From Isoptericola halalbus (GTDB lineage: Bacteria > Actinomycetota > Actinomycetes > Actinomycetales > Cellulomonadaceae), in contig VJZX01000027.1 of NCBI GenBank assembly GCA_009663185.1, positions 1 to 40,003 on the forward strand: a DNA stretch of 40,003 nt, given 5' to 3'. The notes under the pieces were generated by a model. That model was not told the DNA's origin and did not search any database. It saw only the letters and a program-made list of their open reading frames with translations. Shown here piece by piece: positions 21,827 through 31,305 of the stretch (within the stretch, counting starts at the first letter, position 1; the number at the start of each line of letters is the position of its first letter). Made by a program: the position numbers and the translations under genes.

Positions 21827-23173
21827 GTGACCACCTTCGCCGATTTCGGCCTGCCTGCCCCGATCGTCCGCACGCTCGCGGACCAGAGCATCACGACCCC
21901 GTTCCCCATCCAGTCCGCGTCGCTTCCCGACTCGCTCGCCGGCACTGACGTGCTCGGCCGTGGCCGCACCGGCTCGGGCAAGACGCTCGCGTTCTCGCTG
22001 CCCGTCGTCACCCGCCTCGCGGCGAGCGGCCGACGCGCTCGCGCCAAGGCTCCACGCGCGCTCGTGCTGTGCCCCACGCGCGAGCTCGCCAACCAGATCG
22101 ATGCGACCATGAAGCCGCTCGCGCAGATCATGGGCCTGCGCACGACGACGGTGTTCGGCGGCGTGGCGCAGTCGCGCCAGGTCGCCGCGCTCGACGCCGG
22201 CGTCGACGTCGTCATCGCGTGCCCGGGCCGGCTCGAGGACCTGCTCGGCCAGCGCCACCTGACGCTCGACCACGTCGAGATCACGGTCCTCGACGAGGCC
22301 GACCACATGGCCGACCTCGGCTTTCTGCCTGGCGTCAAGCGAATCATGGACCGCACGCCGCGGACCGGTCAGCGGCTGCTGTTCTCCGCGACGCTCGACA
22401 ACGGCGTCGACGTGCTCGTCCAGCGCTACCTCAAGAAGCCGGTGACCCACTCGGTCGACGAGGCCGCCGCCCCGCCGCCCCAGATGACGCACCACATCCT
22501 CGCCGTCGCCGACGTGGAGGCGAAGAGGCGCATCGTGCACGAGCTGGCCGGCGGCACCGGGCGGCGCGTGCTGTTCACGCGCACCAAGCACCAGGCGAAG
22601 AAGCTCGCGAAGCAGCTCACCGGAGCGGGCGTGCCCGCGGTCGACCTGCACGGCAACCTCGGCCAGGGAGCGCGCGAGCGTAACCTCGCCGCGTTCTCCT
22701 CCGGGGACGTCAAGGTGCTCGTCGCCACCGACATCGCCGCGCGCGGCATCCACGTCGACGACGTCGAGCTGGTCGTCCACGTCGATCCGCCGGCCGAGCA
22801 CAAGGCGTACCTGCACCGATCGGGCCGCACGGCCCGGGCGGGATCGGGCGGCGACGTCGTGACCGTCATGCTGCCCGAGCAGCGTGGCGACATGCGGGAC
22901 CTGACGCGCAAGGCGCGGATCTCGGCGACGCCGCAGCCGGTCGCACCCGGCGACGCGACCGTCATGGCCCTTGTCGGAAAGGTCGCCGCGTACGTCGAGC
23001 CCACGCCGGCGACGCCGCCGCAGCGCAAGCTTGCTTCGGCCGCTCCCGGTGCGCCGTCGTCGGGCTCCGCACAGCGCCGTCGCCGCCGTCGCCGCGGTGG
23101 CTCGGGTCAGGGCTCCGCCGGACGTGGCGGGAACGCCCGCCCAGCGGAACAGCGCACCGCGCGGGGGCGTTGA
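21827..23173 (+). CDS. DEAD-box ATP-dependent RNA helicase
   Basis: 448 residues. All core motifs are present: Q motif [17 protein letters not shown] with TTPFPIQ, motif I GRTGSGKT, Ia [10 protein letters not shown] (VFGGVAQ), Ib [43 protein letters not shown] and [15 protein letters not shown], and [12 protein letters not shown]. The C-terminal ~50 residues are Arg/Gly/Ser-rich (a run of eight arginines, then [12 protein letters not shown]), a typical RNA-binding tail. It probably acts in rRNA maturation or mRNA remodelling. GTG start at 21827 with GAGAGG at 21815-21820. Confidence 0.95.
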   Translation: MTTFADFGLPAPIVRTLADQSITTPFPIQSASLPDSLAGTDVLGRGRTGSGKTLAFSLPVVTRLAASGRRARAKAPRALVLCPTRELANQIDATMKPLAQIMGLRTTTVFGGVAQSRQVAALDAGVDVVIACPGRLEDLLGQRHLTLDHVEITVLDEADHMADLGFLPGVKRIMDRTPRTGQRLLFSATLDNGVDVLVQRYLKKPVTHSVDEAAAPPPQMTHHILAVADVEAKRRIVHELAGGTGRRVLFTRTKHQAKKLAKQLTGAGVPAVDLHGNLGQGARERNLAAFSSGDVKVLVATDIAARGIHVDDVELVVHVDPPAEHKAYLHRSGRTARAGSGGDVVTVMLPEQRGDMRDLTRKARISATPQPVAPGDATVMALVGKVAAYVEPTPATPPQRKLASAAPGAPSSGSAQRRRRRRRGGSGQGSAGRGGNARPAEQRTARGR

Positions 23174-23219
23174 GCCTGGCGTCACCGGGCGTCGCGCCCG
23201 GGGTAACGGAGGTATGACG

Positions 23220-23624
23220 ATGACGTACGAGGTCAACAAGACGGACGACCAGTGGCGGACCGAGCTCTCGCCTCAGGAGTACGCGGTCCTCCGGCAGGCG
23301 GGCACCGAGCGCGCGTGGACGGGCGAGCTCCTCGACGAGAAGCGCGTCGGGGTCTACCGCTGTCGTGCGTGCGGCAACGAGCTGTTCCGCTCGGAGACCA
23401 AGTTCGACTCGCACTGCGGGTGGCCGTCGTTCTTCAGCCCGCTCGCCGGTGACCGGGTCGAGCTGCTCGAGGACCGCTCGCTCGGCATGGTGCGCATCGA
23501 GGTGCGGTGCGCACGCTGCGGCTCGCACCTGGGTCACGTGTTCGACGACGCGCCGCAGACGCCGACGGGCGACCGCTACTGCATGAACTCGGTGAGCCTG
23601 ACGTTCGAGCCGGTCGAGGACTGA
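23220..23624 (+). CDS. msrB: Peptide-methionine (R)-S-oxide reductase
   Basis: 134 residues. It reduces methionine-R-sulfoxide in proteins, repairing oxidative damage in the cytosol. It shows [27 protein letters not shown] and [16 protein letters not shown], two CxxC pairs binding structural zinc, and the catalytic Cys in [11 protein letters not shown]. Of two in-frame ATGs (23214 and 23220), the second has GGAGG (23208-23212) at the right 7-nt distance; the first is only 1 nt from it. It follows the helicase on the same strand with a 46-nt gap. Confidence 0.95.
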   Translation: MTYEVNKTDDQWRTELSPQEYAVLRQAGTERAWTGELLDEKRVGVYRCRACGNELFRSETKFDSHCGWPSFFSPLAGDRVELLEDRSLGMVRIEVRCARCGSHLGHVFDDAPQTPTGDRYCMNSVSLTFEPVED

Positions 23625-23660
23625 CCGCCCGACACGGCGGAGAGGTGCGGCGCGGGGTCC

Positions 23661-24143
23661 TCAGGACCGCGTGTCGCGCCACCGGACGAACGACTCCGAG
23701 TACTGCCGCAGCAGCGTGGCGAGCTCGGTGACGTTCTTGCGGTCCCAGTCCGCGAGGATCTCGTGGAGCATCTCGACCCGCGCGGCGCGGGCATGCTCGA
23801 AGCGGGTGGCCCCGTCCTCGGTGAGCGTGATGCGCTGGCCCCGGGTGTCCTCCGGGTCGACCTCGCGTCGCACGAGCCCCAGCGCGACGAGCCGGCTGAG
23901 CTGCCGTGAGACGGTGGCACGCCCGATGCCGAAGTGCGCGGCGAGGTCCGACCCGCGGGTCCCAGGGTGCGCCGAGATGTGCGCCAGGAGCGGATAGGCG
24001 GACGCCTCGAGCTCGGGATGGACCCGTCGCGCCGTCTCGGCCGCAGCCGACTGTGCGCGTCGGATGAGGAGGCGCAGCTCGAGCTCCAACGCGTCGAACG
24101 GGTCGGACGCGGTGTCGGCGATCGGCGGGGCTAGGTCGTACAT
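23661..24143 (-). CDS. MarR-family transcriptional regulator
   Basis: 160 residues, the usual length. The winged helix-turn-helix spans about 55-125: YPLLAHISAHPGTRGSDLAAHFGIGRATVSRQLSRLVALGLVRREVDPEDTRGQRITLTEDG, with the recognition helix IGRATVSRQLSRL and the wing at DPEDTRGQ. Helices at both ends form the dimer interface. It is divergent from the aldo/keto reductase gene and separated from it by an operator-like near-palindrome, so local repression is likely. The ligand is unknown. Confidence 0.88.
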   Translation of the reverse strand: MYDLAPPIADTASDPFDALELELRLLIRRAQSAAAETARRVHPELEASAYPLLAHISAHPGTRGSDLAAHFGIGRATVSRQLSRLVALGLVRREVDPEDTRGQRITLTEDGATRFEHARAARVEMLHEILADWDRKNVTELATLLRQYSESFVRWRDTRS

Positions 24144-24197
24144 GCGCCCATCATGGAGTCTGGAGGACCCCCTTAGGTGCGCCCGGACGTCACGGTT

Positions 24198-24211
24198 TCG
24201 TATGTAAACGA
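24198..24211. promoter_or_regulatory. Candidate MarR operator
   Basis: TCGTATGTAAACGA, a 14-bp near-palindrome (TCGTWT/AWACGA arms, one mismatch), lies between the divergent marR-like and aldo/keto reductase genes in an AT-rich patch that stands out in this GC-rich sequence. Confidence 0.4.
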
Positions 24212-24274
24212 TTCGATGCGGGTGAAATGCGGCGGGATGACGCTTCCCGGTCTGCGGGATTACGCTTCCCAGCC

Positions 24275-25291
24275 ATGGACAGGACACCGACGCCCGTGCC
24301 TTCACCCACCCCCGGAGACCCCGGCTGGATGCGTCCGTTGGGACCCACCGGCCTGACGGTGAGCGCCGTCTGCGCCGGCGGCGGACCGCTCGGCTCGATG
24401 CCCGGTCTGTTCGGGTACGACGTCGGGACGGACCAGGCGGTCGAGACCGTGCTCGCGGTTCTCGACAGCGACATCCGGTTCATCGACACGTCCAACGGCT
24501 ACAGCGACGGCGAGAGCGAGCGTCGCGTCGGCGCGGCACTCGCCGCGTATCGCGAGCGCCACGGGGCGCTCCCCGAGGACCTTGTCGTGGAGACCAAGGT
24601 CGACCCGCGCGACGGCGACTACTCGGGCGACCGCGTGCGGCGCTCGGTCGACGAGAGCCGCGAGCGCCTCGGCATCGACGCGCTCCCGCTCGTGCACCTG
24701 CACGACCCGGAGAACTTCCCGTTCGAGGAGATCTCCGCCCCTGGCGGCGCGGTCGACGCCCTGGTCGCGCTGCGCGACGCGGGCGAGGTGGGGTCGATCG
24801 GCCTCGCGGGCGGTCCCATGCCCGAGATGCGGCGCTACCTCGAGCTCGGCGTGTTCGACGTCCTGCTGGTGCACAACCGCTGGACCCTCGTCGACCGCTC
24901 CGCCGGGTCGCTCGTGGCCGCCGCGGCCGAGCGGGGGATGGGCGTGCTCAACGCGGCCGTCTACGGCGGCGGGATCCTGGCTCAGCAGACGGCGTCAGAC
25001 CGGCCGACCGCACGCACGTACGGGTACCGGCCCGCTCCGCCCGAGACGATGGCCGCCGTCGAGGCGCTGCGCGCGCTGTGCGACCGGTACGGCACGACGC
25101 TCGGGACGGCGGCGCTGCAGTTCTCCCTGCGGGACCCGCGTGTCGCCTCGACGATCGTGGGCGTCTCGCGCCCGGAGCGCGTGCGGCAGACGCTCGACGC
25201 GTGCCGCGCGCCCCTGCCGGAGGACTTCTGGGCCGAGGCCGAGAACCTGGTGCCGCCGGCCCGCGCGTGGCTGGACCCCGTGCCCGCCTGA
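24275..25291 (+). CDS. Aldo/keto reductase
   Basis: 338 residues, TIM-barrel NADPH-dependent oxidoreductase. The catalytic tetrad is visible as Asp and Tyr in FIDTSNGYSDGESE, Lys in VVETKVDP and His in LVHLHDPE. The C-terminal cofactor-binding part shows ALQFSLRDPRVASTIVGVSRPERV. Close relatives include D-threo-aldose dehydrogenase-type enzymes acting on sugars, but the substrate cannot be fixed. ATG at 24275, preceded by TACGCT-N8; an internal ATG at 24329 (MRPLGPTGLTV), nearer the usual family start, is possible. It is divergent from marR. Confidence 0.9.
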   Translation: MDRTPTPVPSPTPGDPGWMRPLGPTGLTVSAVCAGGGPLGSMPGLFGYDVGTDQAVETVLAVLDSDIRFIDTSNGYSDGESERRVGAALAAYRERHGALPEDLVVETKVDPRDGDYSGDRVRRSVDESRERLGIDALPLVHLHDPENFPFEEISAPGGAVDALVALRDAGEVGSIGLAGGPMPEMRRYLELGVFDVLLVHNRWTLVDRSAGSLVAAAAERGMGVLNAAVYGGGILAQQTASDRPTARTYGYRPAPPETMAAVEALRALCDRYGTTLGTAALQFSLRDPRVASTIVGVSRPERVRQTLDACRAPLPEDFWAEAENLVPPARAWLDPVPA

Positions 25292-25324
25292 CGAACCGGC
25301 AGGCTGAACCGGCACACTGGACCT

Positions 25325-25966
25325 GTGAGCGACCCACTCGGACCCCGAAGGCCTCGCAGACCGGCGATGCTCGACCCGCGCGACGCCGAGAAGCTGCCCG
25401 GCTCGCTCGACCCTGCGCTGCGCGACGAGGTCGCGCACACGACCGCGCGTGCGGTCGTGCACCGGGCGCGCGCGTCGGAGGACCCCGAGGTGGTCGAACG
25501 GCTCGTGCGGCTGGTCGAGTCCGAGGGGCTCGACGTCGTGGCCGCGCTCTGGTCCGACGCCGCGCCCGCGAGCCTGCCCGGCGCGTTGTGGCGGCTGTAC
25601 GTCCTGCGCGAGTGGGTGCGGCGCGACCCGCAGACCGTGACCCTGCGGTACCGGCTCGGCGTCGACGCCGCGCCCGTGCACGAGGCGGTCGCCGGCGTCC
25701 CGCGCCCGCCGTCTCCCGAGGACCTGCGGACGCTCGCCGACGACGTGCTGTCTGGCGTCTACGCGGGCGACCTGGGTGTGGCGCTCGAGCGGGCGGCGTC
25801 CTTCTGCCGGATCCTCGCGACGGGTGCGGCGTTCGACGCGGACGCGCGCGAGGTCGCCGACCCGGAGGGTGCGGTGCGCATGACGCGCGGCGCCGCGGAC
25901 CTGCAGCGCACCGCTTCCGAGCTCGAGCATGGTGCGGGGATGTGGCGCTCGGGGACGCTCGACTAG
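25325..25966 (+). CDS. Conserved hypothetical protein
   Basis: 213 residues, soluble, acidic and helical, with no cysteine cluster, signal or membrane segment. Distinct blocks are LPGSLDPALRDEVAHTTARAVVHRAR, VVAALWSDAAPASLPGALWRLYVLREWVRRDP and LADDVLSGVYAGDLGVALERAASFCRILATG. I do not recognise a characterised family; this kind of protein is widespread in Micrococcales beside phosphate transport genes. The GTG at 25325 lies 6 nt behind CACACT, consistent with a leaderless start. The reading frame has consistent codon use, so I believe it is real. Confidence 0.7.
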   Translation: MSDPLGPRRPRRPAMLDPRDAEKLPGSLDPALRDEVAHTTARAVVHRARASEDPEVVERLVRLVESEGLDVVAALWSDAAPASLPGALWRLYVLREWVRRDPQTVTLRYRLGVDAAPVHEAVAGVPRPPSPEDLRTLADDVLSGVYAGDLGVALERAASFCRILATGAAFDADAREVADPEGAVRMTRGAADLQRTASELEHGAGMWRSGTLD

Positions 25967-26122
25967 GATGAGCGGGCGACGTCGGACCGCGGTAGCCCCG
26001 GGCTCCACCTTCAGCCGCTGCGAGCGGCCACGCGCCGAGAGGCGCTCCCGGTCCGGCGTCGCTCATCGTCCCGGCACCCCGCGAGACCGCGGGCCGGTTC
26101 GTCGCCACGACGCCGCTGGCCC

Positions 26123-26128
26123 TAGTCT
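26123..26128 (+). promoter_or_regulatory. Possible -10 box for the DUF47-pit operon
   Basis: TAGTCT, 37 nt before the GTG at 26166, in a 199-bp gap with no gene. A Shine-Dalgarno AGGAG lies at 26154-26158, so this transcript would have a leader. No clear -35 element. Confidence 0.3.
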
Positions 26129-26165
26129 GTGAAGGTCTCAGCGTCCTTCTCACCAGGAGCATCAC

Positions 26166-26786
26166 GTGCGCCTGCGCCTGACACCGCGCGACACCACCTT
26201 CTTCGACCTGTTGGCGGCTCTCGCACAGCACAACGTGACCGGAGCGAACCTCCTCGCCGAGCTGCTCGGCACCCCTCGGGTCGACCGTGAGGACGTCGCA
26301 AAGCGCATGGCGGAGGCGGAGCACGTCGCCGACGACGCGACGCACTCGATCATGCGGCGGCTCAACCAGACGTTCGTCACGCCGTTCGACCGGGACGACA
26401 TCTATGCTCTGGCCTCCGCGCTCGACGACTGCATGGACGAGATGGAGGAGGCGGCCGACCTCATCGTCCTGTACCGCATCGACGAGCTGCCGCTGCGTGT
26501 CTCCGAGCAGGTGCAGGTGCTCCAGCGCTGCGCCGAGCTCACGGCCGAGGCGATGCCGCACCTGCGCTCGCTCGACAAGCTCGAGGACTACTGGGTCGAG
26601 ATCAACCGGCTCGAGAACCAGGGCGACAAGGTCCACCGCAAGCTCATCGCGCAGCTCTTCGACGAGGTCACCGACCCAGTGGAGCTCATGAAGCTCAAGG
26701 AGATCGTCGACGTCCTGGAGGACGCCGCCGACGCCTTCGAGCACGTGGCCAACATCGTCGAGACCATCGCCCTCAAGGAGTCCTGA
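26166..26786 (+). CDS. DUF47 (PhoU-like) phosphate transport regulator
   Basis: 206 residues, all-helical PhoU-like fold. It shows FFDLLAALAQHNVTGANLLAELL, EAEHVADDATHSIMRRLNQTFVTPFDRDDIYALASALDDCMDEMEEAADLI and a C-terminal EGDK-like ENQGDKVHRKLIAQLF plus LKEIVDVLEDAADAFEHVANIVETI. These proteins sit beside PiT transporters and modulate their activity. The pit gene starts 2 nt after the stop, so they form a tight operon. GTG start with AGGAG 7 nt upstream. Confidence 0.93.
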   Translation: MRLRLTPRDTTFFDLLAALAQHNVTGANLLAELLGTPRVDREDVAKRMAEAEHVADDATHSIMRRLNQTFVTPFDRDDIYALASALDDCMDEMEEAADLIVLYRIDELPLRVSEQVQVLQRCAELTAEAMPHLRSLDKLEDYWVEINRLENQGDKVHRKLIAQLFDEVTDPVELMKLKEIVDVLEDAADAFEHVANIVETIALKES

Positions 26787-26788
26787 GG

Positions 26789-27793
26789 GTGGAGGCGGCT
26801 CTCGTCGTCTTCGTCGTCGCGCTCGCGCTCGGCTTCGACTACACCAACGGGTTCCACGACGCGGCGAACGCCATCGCGACGTCGGTCTCCACGCGCGCGC
26901 TCACGCCGCGCGTCGCGCTGGTGATGGCCGCGGCCATGAACTTCGTGGGAGCGCTGCTCGGGACCGAGGTGGCCGAGACCATCGCGACGTCGATCGTGGA
27001 CCTGGGTGACACGTCCAACCGGACGGCGCTGACGGTGGTGCTGGGCGGGCTCGTCGGTGCCATCGTGTGGAACCTCATCACCTGGTGGTTCGGGCTGCCG
27101 TCGTCGTCGACGCACGCGCTCATCGGCGGACTGGTCGGGGCCGGCCTCGCGGCGGGGCAGCCGATCTACGGGGCGGCGATCGTCGACAAGGTCGTCCTGC
27201 CCATGATCGTCTCGCCGCTGGTGGGCTTCCTGTCTGCGTACCTGGTCATGGTCGCGGTGCTGTGGGCGTTCCGGAACGCGGCGCCGTCTCGCGTCACGCG
27301 ACGGTTCCGGATCGCGCAGACCGCCTCGGCCGCGGCGATGGCGCTTGGCCACGGCCTGCAGGACGCGCAGAAGACGATGGGCGTCATCTTCCTGGCCCTG
27401 CTGACGGTGGGCTGGGGCGAGCGGGAGGACGGGATCCCGCTGTGGGTCAAGCTGTCCGCCGCTGCCGCGATCTCGCTGGGCACGTACTCCGGTGGCTGGC
27501 GGATCATGCGCACGCTCGGTCGGCGCATCATCGAGCTGGACCCGGCGCGTGGGTTCGTCGCGGAGTCGGTGTCGGCGCTGGTGCTCTACGTCAACGCGTT
27601 CGCGCTGCACGCGCCGGTGTCGACGACGCACACGATCACCTCGGCGATCATGGGGGTCGGCGCGTCGAGGCGGCTGTCCGCGGTGCGCTGGGGCGTGGCG
27701 AAGAACATCGGCGCCGCCTGGGTGCTGACGATCCCCGCCGCCGCCACGGTCGGCGCCGTCGCGACGTGGGTGCTGCACCCGTTCCTGGGCTGA
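26789..27793 (+). CDS. PiT-family inorganic phosphate transporter
   Basis: 334 residues, about ten transmembrane helices, low-affinity phosphate/cation symporter in the cytoplasmic membrane. The two inverted family signatures are clear: GFDYTNGFHDAANAIATSVS at the N-terminus and VSTTHTITSAIMGVGASRR in the second half, with LPSSSTHALIGGLVGAGLA between. This is the shorter actinobacterial form of PiT rather than the ~490-residue E. coli PitA. The GTG start lies 2 nt after the DUF47 stop. Convergent with the mutT1-like gene. Confidence 0.94.
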   Translation: MEAALVVFVVALALGFDYTNGFHDAANAIATSVSTRALTPRVALVMAAAMNFVGALLGTEVAETIATSIVDLGDTSNRTALTVVLGGLVGAIVWNLITWWFGLPSSSTHALIGGLVGAGLAAGQPIYGAAIVDKVVLPMIVSPLVGFLSAYLVMVAVLWAFRNAAPSRVTRRFRIAQTASAAAMALGHGLQDAQKTMGVIFLALLTVGWGEREDGIPLWVKLSAAAAISLGTYSGGWRIMRTLGRRIIELDPARGFVAESVSALVLYVNAFALHAPVSTTHTITSAIMGVGASRRLSAVRWGVAKNIGAAWVLTIPAAATVGAVATWVLHPFLG

Positions 27794-27817
27794 GGTCTTG
27801 AGGTCGGCCGACGCCCG

Positions 27818-28831
27818 TCAGTAGATCGGCGGGTTGACCTTCTCCACGGCGACGACGCGCGGACCCTTGCCGGTCACGGCGACGTGCGCCATCAGGATCT
27901 CCCCGGGCTCGAGGAACGGGTCGCGGCTCGGCAGCACGCTGGCGACGGCGCGCCGCGAGTGCTGGCCGAGCACGTCCAGCACGGTCGGGAGCACCGGCCG
28001 GTGCGTGCACAGCACCGACGAGCGCCGGGACTCGAGCAGGTCCCGTACCGTCGCGGCCACACGCGAGGGGGAGCGCTCGTGCTGCGCCTCGCTGAGGTTG
28101 TCGCTGTACTCGGGGCGCAGGCCCGACGCGCGGACGTACGGGTCGATCGTCGTGGCGCAACGCTCCCAGCGGCTGCTGACCACCATGCTCACGCCGTACG
28201 CGGCCAGGACGGGCACCGCGGCGGACGCCTGCGCGTGGCCGAGCGGCGTCAGCGGGCGGTCCTGCTCGGCGCCGGACCACGCCGCACGCGCGACGGCCCG
28301 GCCGTGCCGCACGATCGCGACGACGTGCGTCGGCAGCCAGCCCTGCTCGTGCGCCTCGACGAGGGCGTCGAGCGGGCCTCGGTCCGTGGCGCGGGTCAGC
28401 TTGCGCGCGGCGTCGGAGGCCGTGAGCCACACCTGCTTGTCGACCTCGTCGCGCGACACGGGCGGCACGGGCGCGCGGGCTGCGAGCGCGCGGGCGTCCG
28501 TGTCGCGGCGCGCCCGCCGCACGGCCCAGTAGTGCACGCGCTTCACGCGGCCCTCGGGCGTGAGGTACTGCAGCCCCGGCAGCGGAACGCCGAGCACCAC
28601 GGCCTTGCCCGTCTCCTCGGCGACCTCGCGCACCGCGGTCGCCGGCAGCGCCTCGCCGTCGTCGGCCTTGCCCTTGGGCCAGGACCAGTCGTCGTACTTG
28701 GGCCGGTGCACGAGCTGCACCTGCAGGGCACCGTCGCGCACGCGCCACGAGAGGCCGCCGGCGGTCTCGATGACCGGGGCGTGCTGCACCGGCGTCGCGC
28801 CGAGGGGGTCCACGAGCGGTGCGGTCGTCAT
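27818..28831 (-). CDS. Nudix hydrolase with C-terminal histidine phosphatase domain (MutT1-like)
   Basis: 337 residues. N-terminal Nudix domain with the full box GKADDGEALPATAVREVAEETG (G-x5-E-x7-RE-xx-EE-x-G). C-terminal histidine phosphatase domain with VAIVRHGRAVAR, RPLTPLGHAQA, VVSSRWERCATT and VLCTHRPVLP. The same two-domain layout is mycobacterial MutT1, which degrades 8-oxo-(d)GTP and related nucleotides and lies next to ppk1; here too ppk1 is the neighbour. The role would be cleaning oxidised or signalling nucleotides. ATG at 28831; the frame continues upstream across ppk1 as an artefact of GC-rich sequence. Confidence 0.92.
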   Translation of the reverse strand: MTTAPLVDPLGATPVQHAPVIETAGGLSWRVRDGALQVQLVHRPKYDDWSWPKGKADDGEALPATAVREVAEETGKAVVLGVPLPGLQYLTPEGRVKRVHYWAVRRARRDTDARALAARAPVPPVSRDEVDKQVWLTASDAARKLTRATDRGPLDALVEAHEQGWLPTHVVAIVRHGRAVARAAWSGAEQDRPLTPLGHAQASAAVPVLAAYGVSMVVSSRWERCATTIDPYVRASGLRPEYSDNLSEAQHERSPSRVAATVRDLLESRRSSVLCTHRPVLPTVLDVLGQHSRRAVASVLPSRDPFLEPGEILMAHVAVTGKGPRVVAVEKVNPPIY

Positions 28832-28872
28832 CGCACCGTTGCGTCGAGCGGCCCCGGCGCGTGCCGGCCCGC

Positions 28873-31260
28873 TCACCGGCCCCGCTCGGGCCGACGCCGG
28901 TGCCGCCGCACGAGGTGCTCCTGCAGGTCGCGCAGGGGCTCGCCGTCGGGCCCGACCGCGTGGCGCACCCAGCTGCCGTCGGGCTGCAGGTGCCAGCTCT
29001 CGGTCTCGTCCGACATCGACAGGTCCATGAGCTCGAGGAGCTCCGCGACCTGACCCTCGTCCGAGATCCGCACGAGCGCCTCGACGCGGCGGTCGAGGTT
29101 GCGGTGCATGAGGTCGGCCGACCCGATGAACACCTCCGCGCCCGACTCGGGACCCTCGGCGATGGCGGGTCCCGCCGAGTTCGCGAACGCGTAGATGCGC
29201 GAGTGCTCGAGGAACCGGCCCAGGATCGAGCGCACCCGGATGTTGTCGCTCAGGCCGGGGACGCCGGGGCGCAGCGCGCAGATGCCGCGCACCACCAGGT
29301 CGACGTCGACCCCGGCCTGCGACGCCCGGTACAGCGCGTCGATCGTGGCCTCGTCGACGGCGGAGTTCACCTTGATCTTGACCCACGCCTCGTGCCCCGC
29401 GCGTGCGGCGTCGGCCTCGCGCTCGATTCGCTCGATGAGCCCGCTGCGCACGGTCCGCGGAGCCACCAGCAGCCGGTGGAACCGCGACTGCGGCGCGTAC
29501 CCCGACAGCTGGTTGAACAGGCGCGTGAGGTCCTGCCCGACGTCGGGGTCGCACGTCAGGAGCCCGTGGTCGGTGTACAGGCGCGCGGTCTTGGGATGGT
29601 AGTTGCCCGTGCCGACGTGGCAGTAGCGGACCAGCCCGTCGGACTCCTGGCGGACCACGAGCGAGAGCTTGCAGTGGGTCTTGAGGCCGACGATGCCGTA
29701 CACGACGTGCACGCCCGCCTCCTCGAGCTTGCGCGCCCAGGAGATGTTGGCCTGCTCGTCGAAGCGCGCCTTGATCTCGACGAGCGCGAGCACCTGCTTG
29801 CCCGCCTCGGCCGCGTCGATGAGCGCGTCGACGATGGGCGAGTCGCCCGACGTGCGGTACAGGGTCTGCTTGATCGCCAGCACGTTCCGGTCGGCGGCCG
29901 CCTGCTCGAGGAACGTCTGGACCGACGTCGAGAACGAGTCGTACGGGTGGTGCAGCAGCACGTCGCGCTCGCGGATCGCGGCGAAGACGTTGCGGGGCGT
30001 GGCGGACTCGACCTCGGCGAGCTGACGGTGCGTCGTCGGGACGAACGACGGGAAGTGCAGCGACGCGCGGTCGATGTCGGCGATGACGTTGAGGCCCGTC
30101 AGGTCGAGCGGCGCGGGCAGCTCGTAGACCTCGTCCTCGTCGACGCCGAGCTCGCGCACGAGCAGCGCCCGGATGCGCGGCGAGATCCCGTCGGCGAGCT
30201 CGAGGCGCACCGGAGGGCCGAAGCGGCGCCGCAGGAGCTCCTTCTCCATCGCCTGCAGAAGGTTCTCGGCGTCGTCCTCCTCGACCTCCACGTCCTCGTT
30301 GCGCGTGACGCGGAACGTGTGGTGCTCGCGTACCTCCATGCCGGGGAAGAGGTGGTCGAGGTGCTGGGCGATGACCTCCTCGAGCGGAACGAACGACCGC
30401 TGGGTGCCGCCCTTCTGCGTGGGCGTCGGGGCGCTGGGCCGGCCGCGCTCGTCGACCGCGATGAAGCGCGGCAGCAGCGGCGGCACCTTGACCCGCGCGA
30501 AGTGCTCCTTGCCCGTAAGCGGATTGGCGACGACGACCGCGAGGTTGAGCGACAGGCCCGAGATGTACGGGAACGGGTGCGCCGGGTCGACCGCGAGCGG
30601 CGTGAGGACCGGGAAGATCTGCTTGCGGAAGAACTTGTGCAGGCGCGCCTGCTCGCGCTCCTCGAGCTTGTCCCAGTGCACGATCGTGATGCCCTCGGCC
30701 GCGAGGGCCGGCTGCACGTCGTCGCGGAACACCTGCGCGTGGCGCGTGGCCAGCTTGTGTGCGGCCTCGCTGATGCCCTCGAGGACCTGGCGGGGGCTCA
30801 GCCCCGACGCCGCGGTGACCGCGATGCCCGTCGCGATGCGCCGCTTGAGACCGGCGACCCGCACCATGAAGAACTCGTCCAGGTTGGACGCGAAGATCGC
30901 CAGGTACCGCACGCGCTCGAGCAGCGGCAGCGACTCGTCCGCGGCGAGCTCGAGGACCCGCTGGTTGAACGAGAGCCAGCTGAGCTCCCGGTCGGCGAAA
31001 CGGTCGGCGGGCAGCGGCTCGCCGGCCCCCGCGATCTCGTGCAGCTCGTCCGGCTCCTCGGCGATGTGCTCGGCGATGTGGGCCGCCAGCTGTGGGTCCA
31101 TGGACGGACGCCCGGGCCTGGTGTCGTCGTCGTCGGGCGCCTTGGCCGTGGCGCGCTCGCGCGCCCCGACCGTCGTGGCAGGGGCAGCAGGGGCCGAGAA
31201 CCGGCCGCGGGAGTCGCGGGTCCGATCCTTGCGCGGGGACGACGCACTCATGGGTCCCAT
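28873..31260 (-). CDS. ppk1: Polyphosphate kinase 1
   Basis: 795 residues, longer than E. coli Ppk (688) because of a ~90-residue basic, Ala/Pro-rich N-terminus. It polymerises inorganic polyphosphate reversibly from ATP. The four-domain PPK1 layout is visible: [16 protein letters not shown] and [18 protein letters not shown] (N-domain), the head domain, then [19 protein letters not shown] and the catalytic-histidine segment [21 protein letters not shown], and [20 protein letters not shown] in the C-terminal domain. It forms a phosphate-related neighbourhood with DUF47-pit and the mutT1-like gene. ATG at 31260; the second ATG at 31251 is equally plausible. Confidence 0.96.
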   Translation of the reverse strand: MGPMSASSPRKDRTRDSRGRFSAPAAPATTVGARERATAKAPDDDDTRPGRPSMDPQLAAHIAEHIAEEPDELHEIAGAGEPLPADRFADRELSWLSFNQRVLELAADESLPLLERVRYLAIFASNLDEFFMVRVAGLKRRIATGIAVTAASGLSPRQVLEGISEAAHKLATRHAQVFRDDVQPALAAEGITIVHWDKLEEREQARLHKFFRKQIFPVLTPLAVDPAHPFPYISGLSLNLAVVVANPLTGKEHFARVKVPPLLPRFIAVDERGRPSAPTPTQKGGTQRSFVPLEEVIAQHLDHLFPGMEVREHHTFRVTRNEDVEVEEDDAENLLQAMEKELLRRRFGPPVRLELADGISPRIRALLVRELGVDEDEVYELPAPLDLTGLNVIADIDRASLHFPSFVPTTHRQLAEVESATPRNVFAAIRERDVLLHHPYDSFSTSVQTFLEQAAADRNVLAIKQTLYRTSGDSPIVDALIDAAEAGKQVLALVEIKARFDEQANISWARKLEEAGVHVVYGIVGLKTHCKLSLVVRQESDGLVRYCHVGTGNYHPKTARLYTDHGLLTCDPDVGQDLTRLFNQLSGYAPQSRFHRLLVAPRTVRSGLIERIEREADAARAGHEAWVKIKVNSAVDEATIDALYRASQAGVDVDLVVRGICALRPGVPGLSDNIRVRSILGRFLEHSRIYAFANSAGPAIAEGPESGAEVFIGSADLMHRNLDRRVEALVRISDEGQVAELLELMDLSMSDETESWHLQPDGSWVRHAVGPDGEPLRDLQEHLVRRHRRRPERGR

Positions 31261-31305
31261 CGTGGCATCGTTCGGTGAACTGCGTGTGGCTCAACTACAT
31301 CTTGA

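Noticed and set aside
27818-31294. 1158-codon minus-strand frame joining the Nudix protein to upstream sequence
   Set aside because: Only the last 337 codons are a real protein. The rest is ppk1 read in the wrong frame.
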